Shown in pieces: positions 23,500 to 34,418 of a stretch of DNA of 60,917 nt. A program made the position numbers and the translations under genes. The stretch's first letter is position 1; each line of letters opens with the position of its first letter. Under the pieces are notes generated by a model. The model did no database searches. It had not been told where the DNA came from and saw only the letters and a list, made by a program, of their open reading frames with translations. This stretch comes from Jaapia argillacea MUCL 33604 (Eukaryota > Basidiomycota > Agaricomycetes > Jaapiales > Jaapiaceae): assembly GCA_000697665.1 (NCBI GenBank), contig KL197734.1:462872-523788 (forward strand). Reading direction: 5' to 3'.

Positions 23500-25091
23500 T
23501 CACAACGTCTCAGCGCTATCACTCTGCAATGAAACAACACCTCCCATAACATCACAACTGACCATCGCCAGAAGCCCAATCTCCAACCTTGGGAACATTG
23601 CGTGTATAATTCTAGCGATGTCATCTGTAGATGCCGCCGGGTCACTGTGTCGGAACTTGGAAACGGAAAGTTTGCGGAGGGCGTGAGGTTTGTATGGGAA
23701 TTGGAGGTCTGGTGTGCGGATGTATAGTGTCGAAAATTTTAAAAGGGTGAGATTTGGCCAGGCACGAGTGATGGTCTTCAGAGATTGGAGGGAGATGGAA
23801 TGTTGGATTGTTAGGTCCTTCATATTGGGCCAGGAGAGGGTCATGCGTTCGACTTGGTCGTCGGTCAATGTTGGCCATTCTGAGTGGTCGATGTGTTCAG
23901 ATGTGAGAATGAGTTGGAAAGTTCGGAGATTTGGAAGACCTTGCGAAAGAATTTCAAAAATTGGTTGGCCGACTGTTTCGACTGGATAATCAAGGATTGA
24001 GTCGATCATGACTCGTTGTAGGGTTGTAGAGAATTTGGAGACTAAGAGCGAGGCACAGGAGAGGAAGTCTTGGTTTGACCCTCCTGTAAGGCATATAGAG
24101 GAGAATGACAAGAGGAAGGGAGATGATAAGCACCGGAGAATGGCGAGGAGGGTCGTCGGATTACCGTAACTAGTAAAAATGTCCGATGAGGATGCGAATC
24201 CGGGGGTGCACGATACCACTCCAGGACCACCCAGGAGTTCGAAATCGTCGATCTTTTCGAGGCGAGGTAAGACGGAGAGGGCTTCCAATGCTGTCGATAG
24301 GCCTTCGGTCGACAAACCTCTCAATGATACCACCCTCAGGCTCTGGAGCTTGGCCAGAAAACCGAAGGAAACGTCGTGGAGATCTGCGCCGATTGTTAAG
24401 GACTCGACTGCGGGACACCGTCGAGGGAGCATGTGGAAGAAGTCTCGGAGAGTCTCTTCTTCTTCACTCTGTATTGCGGCATCGACAAAGGTGTCCTCTG
24501 GATCGTCGGTGTTGTCTGAATCGCGACAGTAGTTCCTGATGTATATTGTTTGAAGCGATGGTGTGAAGAAAGGGCTGACTTCTGCGGTGAAAGAAGCGAA
24601 CGATTTATATGGACTTTTGTGAACCCAGATGAAGGAACGTAGTGAGGGTATCAAGTTGGGAGAGGTGGTATGCTGGGAGAGTCGAGAGTAGATGTCGCAG
24701 TCAATGTCGCCATTGTGATCGAATTCTAGGATGCGGATACGACGGGCATAGTAGTCAAAACGGGACCAGTGTTCCTCTTCGAGAGGGTAGGGTGTTTCCT
24801 GTGTGGTTTGGAGAGGTTAAGACGTGTGGGGGGTGAATGAGAGGAAAGGCTGACATAGTAGGAAACTAGTGGACGGTAATCAATCTCGATGTACGATACC
24901 TCCAAAGCGGGTATGAGTTTAAGAAGAGGCTCCGTGCCGAGCATTTTGTACCATAGCACGTCCAGCGCAGGTTCCAGGGAGCTTCGACATGTTTGGGCAA
25001 GGTTCGCGAGACTGTGCTTTGAGTTGCGGTTGAGATGCCAACAAATCTCACGAAATAACTCTGCGATTGAAAATACTCGAGCGTATGACAT
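23500..25091 (-). CDS. F-box/LRR-like protein, array copy C
   Basis: Two exons, 24855-25091 and 23500-24798, both multiples of three; 511 residues. Exon 1 holds an F-box-like motif (VFSIAELFREICWHL, LANLAQTCRSSLEPALDVLW, LLKLIPALEV). Exon 2 starts ETPYPLEEEHWSRFDYYARR and continues with irregular leucine-rich segments (IPSLRSFIWVHKS, LAKLQSLRVVSLRGL, LPRLEKIDDF, GLPNLRTFQLIL, WPNMKDLTIQHSISLQSLKT, WPNLTLLKFSTLYI). Such proteins usually serve as substrate-recruiting subunits of SCF ubiquitin ligases: the F-box binds Skp1 and the LRR-like part binds the target. The target is unknown. The tail (SLQSDSAETL) is shorter than in copy E. This copy is intact by frame. Confidence 0.82.
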
Positions 25092-25493
25092 TTTGGCGGG
25101 TTGGATGATTGAAGGTGATTGAGGACTGTGTGTCAAGGTGAGAGGACTAAAACTGCGATGATCAAAACGTTGCACCCACGAAAGCTTGAAAAGATGAAGG
25201 AGGATTTGGCGAAATGAACCTCAACGTCCTCACATATGTAGCGGACACGAAATGACTCAGAACGCGACTAATGGTAAGCAGAGGATGATGGTCGGCGTAA
25301 CGGCAGCGATAATGAGGTAGCCAAGGTTGTCGTCAGTGGCAAAGTGCAAGTCTAACCGCCACTGAGCCTGAGAGCTGCGCGCTGCTGTTCAAAATCACAT
25401 TATCGACGCCGGCGGCCGTAACAAGTCTCGACTACCGCCAACATGATTTCGGAGTCGAACACTACTGAAATATTTGCCCTCGACGTCCCGAAT

Positions 25494-25735
25494 GATGAGC
25501 GACGGCTTTCTATGCCTCGTCTCGCCAGCCCTGCTTCTCGCCAACACCGCCCTACAAGTACAAACGACGACTATCCTCCAGCTTCACGTCGTCGACTGGA
25601 TGCAAGTACGCCTCGCCTCAGATTCTCGACCCTCTCGTTGACGACGAAGATGACCTACAAGACTCCAATTCTAGTCCGCCTTTACCCATACAAACACAAG
25701 AGAGTGGTTTACCCCTCTCGCAAGATCTGGCGTTG
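25494..25735 (+). pseudogene. broken 5' fragment of the P4-ATPase gene, spacer C/D
   Basis: This aligns with the flippase start: ATGAGCGACGGCTTTCTATG corresponds to the parent ATGAGCGACGACTTTTTACG, then the CTATCCTCCAGCTTCA and TTGACGACGAAGATGACCTA blocks and CACAAGAGAGTGGTTTACC. The ATG remains but the frame shifts within about 12 codons. No later flippase exons are present. Confidence 0.8.
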
Positions 25736-25744
25736 CGGTGGCAG

Positions 25745-25930
25745 GTACTCCGGGATGAGCAGAATCGGGAGACGGTGCTGGGGTAACGGAGCCCCAAAAG
25801 CGTAGCCATTGCGTATGTCACATGAACAACGTGTATTCATCTTGGAGAATCAAGAATATATAACCATCCGGAGTCGTCAAACTCGGAGGATCTGGCACCA
25901 TAAGAAGATGGGGGTTAGAAGTGGAAAGAA
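25745..25930. repeat. array spacer block with hairpin, third copy
   Basis: Third copy of the spacer block, next to copy D. The hairpin is weakened here (ATCTTG-GAGAAT-CAAGA at 25839-25855) and an 8-10 bp insertion separates the flanking words. Confidence 0.65.
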
Positions 25931-25990
25931 GCGGGTCTCACAGGTTCGAGGTCTTACTGTCGCGATGACGATTGTCAGCTATCGTTAACT

Positions 25991-27581
25991 CTAAGCACGA
26001 CCCATTTGCAATCTCTCAACACCTGCCATAACTTCGCAACGAATCGTCGCCAGAATATCCACTATCAATTTTGGGAACATCGCGTCGATGACCCTAGCGA
26101 TATCATGTGGAGATGATGATGGATCAGTCTGGCTAAACGCGGAAATAGAAAGGTTACGAAGGGGATGAGATTCGTATGTCAGTTTGAGGTCAGGTGTGGA
26201 GATGTAGAGTGTCGGAAACGTTAATGAGGTGAGGTTTGGCCAGGCGTGGGTGATGGTTTTTAGAGATGGGAGGGAGATGGAATGTTGGATTGCGAGGTCC
26301 TCCATACTGGGCCATGCTTGAGTCATACGTTTGACTTGGTCGTCGGTCATAGTTGGCCATTGGTCTCCTGTTGCGAGAGCGAGTCTGAAGTGTCGGAGGT
26401 GCGGGAGACCTCGCAAGAGGGTGTCGAAAACCGATAGACCAACTTGTTCGACTGGACAGCGGTGACTCCTGTAGATGGTTACCTGTTGCAAGGTCGTAGA
26501 GAATTTGGAGGCTAAGAGCGATGTACAGGAGAGGAAGTCCCGGTTTGACCCTCCTTCGAGGTCTTGCCAAGAGGAGAATGACTGGAAAGAGGAGAATGAC
26601 TGGAGGGAGGGAGATGATATGCATTGTAGAATGGAGAGAATATTGGTCGAATCGCCGGATCGAGTAGAAATGTGCGATAGGGATGGGAATCCTGGGGTGC
26701 ACGACACCACGCCAGGGCCAGTCGATAAGTCGATATTATGAATCTTTTCCAGGTGGGGTAATACCGACAGGGCTTCGAATGTGATTGACAGATCGTCAAC
26801 TTTAGTGGAATGGCCCGTCAATTTGACCTCCTTCAGATTGCGGAACTTTGACAAGAAGCCCAAGGAGACCTCGCGGAGATCGCCGTAGAGCGTCAAGGAC
26901 TGGACTGAGGGACACCGCCCAGAGAGCATGTGGAAGAACGCTCGGAGGGTCTCTTTTTGTTCACTCGATGTTGCGGCGTCAACAATGTCGTCTTCTTCGT
27001 AGCCAGATTCATTCTCGATGCACAGTGTCTGAAGAGATGGTGTGAGGAATGGGTTGACTTCTGATGTGAAAGAAGCGAATGATTGGGTTGGATGTCGGTG
27101 AAACCAGGAGAGGGAACGCAGTGAGGGTATCAAGCTGGGAGAAATGGTGTATTGGGAGAGTCGAGAGTAGATGGCGCAGTCGATTTCGCCATAGTGGGAG
27201 AAATATAGGATGCGGATGCGACGGGCGTAATAGTCAAACCGGGTCCAGTCTCGTTCTTCGAGAGGGTAAGATATATTCTGTGTGATTTAGGGAGGTTGAG
27301 AGGTCATTGGGGGCCGAAGGAGAGCAAAGACTGACGTAGTAGGAAACTAGTTGACCATAATCATTCTCCTTGTCCGAAACCTCTAGAGCAGGTATGAGCT
27401 TGAGAAGGGGCTCCATGTCGCGCATTGTGTACCATAGCACGTCCAATGCGGGTTCTAGGAAGCTTCCACAAGACCGGGCAAGGCTGGCGAGAGTGCCATT
27501 GCGAAAGTTTTCGGAGTCATTGAGATGCCAACAGATCTCGCGAGATAGCTCTTCGATGGAAAAGACTTGAGCGTAGGGCAT
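25991..27581 (-). CDS. F-box/LRR-like protein, array copy D
   Basis: Exons 27336-27581 and 25991-27277, both in phase; 510 residues. The F-box-like start reads MPYAQVFSIEELSREICWHL with a longer loop (NDSENFRNGTLASLARSCGS), then EPALDVLWYTMRDMEPLLKL. Exon 2 begins NISYPLEERDWTRFDYYARR and carries the family LRR-like blocks (IPSLRSLSWFHRHPTQSFAS, LSKFRNLKEVKLTGHSTKVD, LPHLEKIHNI, GLPHLRHFRLALA, WPSMEDLAIQHSISLPSLKT). An extra FQSFSSWQDL segment shows a short internal repeat near the middle. It is probably an SCF substrate adaptor of unknown target. Neighbours C and E share its orientation. Confidence 0.82.
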
Positions 27582-28020
27582 TTCCGTTCTGGGGCACGAC
27601 TGAAAGTCTACGTTTGAGGACGAAACCTGGGATAGTGAAAACGATCGCACCACTCGAAAGGTTGAAGCGATGAATGAAGCTTTGGTGGGAACTGAGCCCT
27701 CAGATCTAGCAGAAAGAAACGATTGATAATTGGAGAAATGATTCAAGTTGGCGTGGTGGCAGCAAAAAGTAGGTTGTGGTTGGTTGCAAAGTTCAACTTG
27801 AAGTTGGGATTTCATTCGGCGCCAGACTCCAGTGCTAGTCCCCGACTCTGCTTTTGTATATGCGATTCTCGAGTGAAACGTCTTGCCTATACCGTATTTA
27901 CTTCTGAACAAATTGATTCGGATTCATCAAAACTGTGAAACTACTGGCAGGTACACATCATATATAGTTATACCAATCTATACAGGATGCAAGAACCGTG
28001 AAGGTATTGGTATACCTGTA

Positions 28021-29669
28021 TCACTCGAAAACTCGAAGGAGTGTTAGAAGGGTTGGAAGACTTACTCGGTCTCGGCGACGTTTTCTCAGCCTCTCGGCGC
28101 TACCATTTTGCAATGCGACGACACCTTTCATAACCTCACAACCCATCCTCCCCAGAAACCCAACCTCCAATTTTGGGAACATCGAATGGATGACTTTTGA
28201 GATATCATCTGGAGGTGCTGTTGGATCACTCTGTCGGAACTTGGAGACGGAGAGGTTGTGAAGGGTATGCGGTTTTGGCGGTGGAAGTTGGAGGTCTGGT
28301 GTGGAAATGCAGAGGGTGGAAAAGGTTAATGAGGAGATGCTCGGCCAAGCGTTGGTCATAGATTTTAGAGATTGGAGGGAAATGGAATGTTGGAGGCTAA
28401 GATTCTCCATATTGGGCCAGGCGAGGGTCATGCGTTCGACTTGGTCGTCAGTCATGGTTGGCCATCCTGAGTGGTAGAGGTCAACTGTGATAGTGAGTCC
28501 GAAAGTTCGCAGCTTTGGAAGACCTCGCGAAAGGGTTTCGAAGATTGGTAGGCCGACTGTTTCGACTGGATAATGATGGGTCGAGTGGATCGTTACATGT
28601 TGCAAGGTTTTTGAGAATTTGGAAACTAAGAGCGAGGCGCAGGAGAGGAAGTCTCCGTTTGACCCTTTTGCGAGCTCGAGAGAGGTGAATGACTGGAGGG
28701 AGGGAGATGAGATGCACCGGAGAATGGCAAGGAGGTTCGTCGGATTACCGTAGCGAGTAGAGATGTGCGATAAGGATGGGAATCCGGGAGTGCACGATAC
28801 CACTCCAGGACCACCCGGGATTTCGAAATCTCTGATCTTTTCCAGACGAGGTAAGACCGACATGGCTTCCAATGTCGTCGATAGGTCTTTGATTTGAGTC
28901 GATAAACCTCTCAATGATACCACCTTCAGGTTCTGGAACTTGGCCAGAAAACTGAAGGAAACGTTTTGGAGATCCCCGGAGAGTGTTAAGGACTCGAGTG
29001 CAGGACACCGTCGAGGGAGCATGTGGAAGAAGATTAGGAGGGCCTGATTTTCTTCACTCTGTATTGCGGGTTCAACAAAGGCATGGTCTGCATCGTCAAA
29101 GTAGTTTCCGATGTGCAGTGTTTGAAGACCTGAGGTAAGGAATGGGCTGACTTCCGAGGAGACAGATGCGAATGATTTGTGTCGACAATCGTGAGACCAT
29201 GTGATGGAACGTAGTGAGGGCAACAGGTTGGGAGAAGTGGTATATTGGGAGAGCCGAGCGTAGATGTCGCAGTCAATTTCGCCGCGGTGAATGAATTCTA
29301 GTATGTGGATACGATGGACATAGTAGTCGAAACGGCACCAATCTTCTGCTTCGAGGGGGTATAAGATGTCCTATGTGAGTTGGGAGGTCGGTGAATACTG
29401 GAGGACCGAGCGAGAGGTGCGGAAAGACTCACGTAACAGAACGTTGTTTGACCGTACTCAGTCTCCTGATCTGATACCTCCAGGGCAGGTATGAGGTCGA
29501 GAAGGGGCTCCATGGTGAACATTTTGAACCATAGAACGTCTAGTGCGGGTTCCAGGAAGCTTCGACATGTTTGGGCAAAGTTCGCGAGACTGGGTTTTGA
29601 GTCGTCGTGGAGATACCAACAAATCTCCCGACATAACTCTGCGATGGTAAATACTCGAGAGTATGACAT
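28021..29669 (-). CDS. F-box/LRR-like protein, array copy E
   Basis: Exons 29433-29669 and 28021-29370; 528 residues, the longest copy. Exon 1 reads MSYSRVFTIAELCREICWYL, then LANFAQTCRSFLEPALDVLW. Its donor is GTGAGT, where copies B, C, D, F and H use GTCAGT or GTCAGC. Exon 2 begins DILYPLEAEDWCRFDYYVHR and has the usual LRR-like blocks. The protein reads past the normal family end (VALQNGS) into a basic tail (RLRKRRRDRV) and a leucine-rich end. The tail overlaps GAGACCGAGTAAGTC-type sequence also seen beyond the stop in copy C, so it comes from former 3' flank. Confidence 0.8.
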
Positions 29670-30187
29670 TTTGGTGCGTGATTGAGGGCTGTGAGTCGAA
29701 GTTAGAGGGTGAAGTTTGGGATAGTGAAATGGCCGAACCCCTCGAAAGCTTGAAAAGCTTTACAAAGTCTTGGCGCAAACTGAGCCCTCAGATCCAATAC
29801 AAATAAATGACTGACAATGGGAGAATGGTTCAAGGTGGCGTGGCGGCAGCAGAGGAAATTGTGGTCGATTGCAAAGTTGAACTTGCAGTCGGCGCTGCGC
29901 TTCTGCTATTTACATCTGCCACAATACCGCAGCAACGCGCAGCGCCAGCCTCTCCTGCTTGTATGCACAATTCTGGAGTGAAACGTCGTGTCGAAACCCC
30001 GTTTACACCTGAACAACGAATTTGGATTCATCGAAAAGTCGAAAGTACATCATATACCAATATATACGGGATGCAACAACCGCGAGGATATTGGTATGAG
30101 GTAACCTGCACCACTCTAAAACTCGAAGGAGGCAGAAAGGACTCAAAGACTTACTCGGTCTCGATGACGTTTCATAACTTCGAAGGG

Positions 30188-31766
30188 CTACCTACCATTT
30201 TGCAATGCGACAACACCTCTCATAACTTCACATCGAAATCTCGCCAGAAACCCAACCTCCAACTTTGGGAACATCGAATGAATGAATGTTGCGATGTCAC
30301 CTGTTGGTGCTGCCGGATCGCTCCGACGAAACTTGGAAACGGAAAGGTTGCGGAGGGTATGAGGTGTGCATAGAAGTTGGAGGTCTAGTGTGGGAATGTC
30401 GAGGATGGAAAAGGTTAATGAGGTGAGGTTTGGCCAGGCGCGAGTGATGATTTTCAGAGACTGGAGGGAGATGGAATGTTGGATTGTCAGGTCCTCCATA
30501 TTAGGCCAGGCGAGGGTCATGCGTTCGACTTGGTCGTCGGTCATGGTTGGCCATCCTGGTTGGTTGAGGAACTCGACTGTGAGAGTGAGTCCGAAAGTTC
30601 GGAGGTTCGGAAGACCTCGCGAAAGAGTTTCGAAAATTGGTAGGCCTACTTCTTCGACTGGATAGCCATGGGTCGTATGAATTATTACTCGTCGTAAGGT
30701 CGTGGAGAATTTGGAGACTAAGAGCGAGGTGCAGGATAGGAAGTCTCGGTTGGACCCTTTTGCGAGTTGCTGAAAGGAGAATGACTGGAGAGAGGGAGAC
30801 GATATGCATTGGATGATGGAGAGGATGTTGGTCGGATCGCCGGAGCGAGTAGATATGTGCGATAGGGATGGGAATCCGGGAGTGCACGAAACCACACCAG
30901 GACCAGTCGATATCTCGATATCATGAATCTTTTCTAGGTTGGGTAAGACCGACAGGACTCCGAGTGTGATCGACAGATCGTCAACTTCAGTGGAATGACC
31001 TGTCAATTCGACCTCCTTCAGATTCTGGAATTTTGACAAGAAACTGAAGGAGACGTCTCGGAGGTCGCCGTCACAGAGCATTAGGGACTGGACTGAGGGA
31101 CAACGTCGAGGGAGCATGTGGAAGAAGAACAAGAGAGTCTCTTTTTCTTCACTCGGCACTGGGTCGGGGTCAATCCATAAGATATCTTCGGCGTCGTAGT
31201 AGTTCCGGATATACAGCTTTTGAAGAGATGGGCTGAGGAAAGGGCTGACTTCTGAGGTGAGAGATGCGAGTGACGTGTGTGGACAGTCGTGACACCAGGT
31301 AAGGGAGCGTAGTGAGGGTATCAAGTTGTGAGAAGTGGTGTATTGGGAGAGTCGAGAGTAGATTGCGCAGTCGATTTCGCCGTCGTGAACGAAATATAGG
31401 ATGCGGATGCGGCGGGCATAGTAGTCGAAACGGGACCAGTCTTGTTCTTCGGGAGGATATAATATGTTCTGTGTGGTTTAGAGAGGTTGAGAGGTCATTG
31501 GGGCTGAATGACAGCAGACTGACGTAGTAGGAAACTAGTTCATGGTAGTCCGTCTCCTTTTTTGATACCTCCAGCGCAGGTACGAGCTTGAGAAGGGGCT
31601 CCGTGTCGAGCATTTTGTACCATAGCACGTCCAATGCGGGTTCTAGGAAGCTTCGACACGATCGAGCAAGGCAGACGAGACTGCCACTGTGTTTTGGGGA
31701 GTCATGGAGGTACCAACAGATCTCGCGAAATAACTCTGCGATGGCAAATAGTCGAGGGTATGTCAT
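30188..31766 (-). CDS. F-box/LRR-like protein, array copy F
   Basis: Exons 31524-31766 and 30188-31468; 507 residues, in phase. Exon 1: MTYPRLFAIAELFREICWYL, SLVCLARSCRSFLEPALDVL, LLKLVPALEV. Exon 2: NILYPPEEQDWSRFDYYARR, IPSLRSLTWCHDCPHTSLAS, LSKFQNLKEVELTGHSTEVD, GLPNLRTFGLTLTV, WPNMEDLTIQHSISLQSLKI. It is closest to copy H in several blocks (for example ISTGPGVVSCTPGFPSLSHI in both), suggesting recent duplication or gene conversion between F and H. Likely role as for the other copies. Confidence 0.82.
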
Positions 31767-32176
31767 ATTGGTCTGGGGTGCGGCTGATGACTGAGGGACA
31801 GTGAGAGTCTACATAAGTTACTAAGTAAACAGGCGAATCCCAGAATGGCGACAGGCCGCACCGCTCGAAAGCTTGAAAAGATGTACGAAGATTTGACGAG
31901 AGCTTGAGCCCAGACTCTGCAATAGAAACGAAGTGATTTACACTGCAAGAACGCAAACGATGATGGTCGGTCACAAATGCATTTGGTCGACGTGGCAGCA
32001 GCAAAAAATGAGGTCGCGTCGTTGGTTGCAAGGTTGCGATAAAGTCCAACCGCCAACTTGAAGTTGCATTTCTATTTACCTCTGCTAACACGATTTCAAA
32101 TATTGATATTTGCGCCCAACGCCCTTAACGACTGGCAACGACTAGTCTCCTTTAGTAGACTTGAAAATAGTAAACT

Positions 32177-32296
32177 ATGAGCAACGACTGTCTATGCCTC
32201 GTTTACTTCCATGCTTCTCGCCAGTCCCACCACCCTGCAAACGACGACGATCTTCCAGCTTCATCGTCGACTGGATACAAGCTTGACCCTCGATGA
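32177..32296 (+). pseudogene. 39-codon in-frame remnant of the P4-ATPase start, spacer F/G
   Basis: From its own ATG this spacer frame reads MSNDCLCLVYFHASRQ, then HHPANDDDLPASSSTGY, ending KLDPR and TGA. The intact flippase starts [20 protein letters not shown] and has [17 protein letters not shown], so frame and start codon survive but the rest of the flippase is gone. Whether it is translated is unknown. It lies between copies F and G, downstream of the shared promoter block at about 32000-32060. Confidence 0.75.
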
Positions 32297-32384
32297 GAAA
32301 GTGAAATGTTGCGGCCACAGTTGCAGACGCAGATGCGGACGCGCGAGAAGGGTTCAACGACTTACTGGGTCTCAATGGACGTTT

Positions 32385-33941
32385 TCATTCATAACCTCTT
32401 TGCAAAACCACAACACCTCTCATGACCTCACAACAAATGCCCGCCATAAACCCAACCTCCAATTCTGGGAAGATCGAATGAATGACTCGAGCGATATCAT
32501 CGGGAGACGCTGCCGGATCACTCTGTCGGAACGTGGATACGAAGAGTTTGCGGAGGGTATTATGGGGTTTGGGCAGTGAGAGTTGGAGGTCTGGTGTGGG
32601 GATGTAGAGCGTCGAGAAGGTTAGTGAGGTGAGGTTTGGCCAAGCGGCGGTTATGGTTTTTAGAGATTGGAAGGAGAGGGAATATTGGAGGCTGAGGTTC
32701 TCCATATTCGGCCAGGCGAGAGTCATGCGATCTGCTTGCTCGTCTGTCATTGTAGGCCATTTTGTGCGGTCAGTGTAGTCGGTAGCGGTAGTGAGTTTGA
32801 AAGTTCGAAGGTTTGGAAGACCTCGCAAGAGGGTTTGGAATAATGGTATGCCGACTGTTTCGACCGGGTATTCATGATCCGAGGAGAATATTACTTGATG
32901 TAATGTCGTGGAGAATTTGGAGACCAGGAGCGATGCGCAGGAGAGCAAGTCTTTCATTGATCCTTTTACGAGGTCTTGAGAGAAGAATGATTCGAGAAAG
33001 GGAGATGATATGCATTGAAGGATGGCGAGGATATTGGTGGGATTACCGGAGCAGATAGATATATGTGATAGGGATGGGAATCCGGGCGGGCATGAAACCA
33101 CTTCAGGACCATCCGAGAGTTCAAAATCTGTAATCGTTTCCAAGTGGGGTAATACCGACAAGGCTTTCAGCGTCGTCGATTGATCTTCCACATCAGTCGA
33201 ATGACCTCTCAATTCTACCACCTTCAGATTCTGGAACTTTGCCAGGAAACTGAAGGGTCTGCACTGCGGGACACCGTCGAGGGAGTATATGGAAGAAAAC
33301 GAGTAGAGTCTCTTTTTCTTCGCTCGATTTAGGTTTGTCGTTAAAGGCATAATCTTCGTCGTCAAAGTAATTTCCGATGTAGAGCGTTTGAAGAGATGGT
33401 GTGAGGAAAGGGCTGACTTCTGCGGTGAATGAAGCGAATGATGTGAATGGACAGTCGTGATACCATGTGAGGGAACGTAGTGAGGGTAACAGGCCGGGAG
33501 AAGTGGTGTATCGGGAGATGCGAGAGTAGATGGCGCAATCGATTTCGCCGTTGTGGAAGAAGTCCAGGATGCGGGTGCGGCGGGCGTAATATTCGAAACG
33601 CGACCAATCTTCTTCCTCGAGGGCGTAGGAGATGTCCTATGTGAGTTGGGAGGCCGGTAAGTTATGGAGGGCAGAACGAAAGGTGTGAAAAGACTCACGT
33701 AACAGAGCATTTGTCGACCATATTCAGTCTCCTCGTCGGATATCTCGAGAGCAGGTATGAGCTTGAGAAGTGGCTCCATGTCGAGCATTTTGTACCAGAG
33801 AACGTCCAATGCGGGTTCTAGGAAGCTTCGACACGATTGGGAAAGGCTAACGAGACTGCCACTGCGTTTATGGGGGCCTTTGAGATACCAACAAATCTCG
33901 CGAAATAGCTCTGCTATGGAAAATACTCGAGTGTATGGCAT
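32385..33941 (-). pseudogene. F-box/LRR-like protein, array copy G, deletion frameshift
   Basis: Exon 1 is 33699-33941 (MPYTRVFSIAELFREICWYL, LLKLIPALEISDEETEYGRQ) with donor GTGAGT; exon 2 is 32385-33636, whose 1252 nt is not a multiple of three. Near 33255 about 32 bp present in copy E are missing between LAKFQ and the RRCPAV block, so the LPSLRSLTWYHDCPF part and the LAKFQNLKVVELRG part are in different frames. An unspliced reading from the ATG happens to return to the C-terminal frame and stays open for 518 codons, but its middle 150 residues are out of frame with the family. I treat it as broken; a product reading through intron and deletion is conceivable. Confidence 0.65.
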
Positions 33942-34418
33942 TTTGGTTGTGGGCGCGAGTGTGAAAGTCGAAGTTTCGAGGACAAAACCTGGGATGGTGA
34001 AATTTTGAAAGGTCGCACCACTTGAAAGGTGGAAGAGGTGAGATCTAGAGGAAATACTTAGATGGTTGACCCTCGAATTGGCGTGGCACTGGTAGCAGCA
34101 AAAAATTGGTTGTTGTCGGTTGAGGTCCAGGGACGCTGTGACGCCCCTAATCGTTTATATTACGTCTACTGGGCGCTATGGCTGTCGATCTACTCTCGTC
34201 TTTCCGCAATTGCAACATTTGGCCAAATGCCCGGATCTCGTTCAACTCAAGGAGCACACAACTTCTTCAAATCTTACTTCTCGCTCAACATATATATCTC
34301 AACTCCACCAAAATCTCCCAAACCTACTCAATGCACCTGTACGGCTCGGTCGCGAACGTCTCCAACCCATACTTACGTGCTCAAAGGGTTCGACGACTTA
34401 CTCGGTCTCGATGATATT

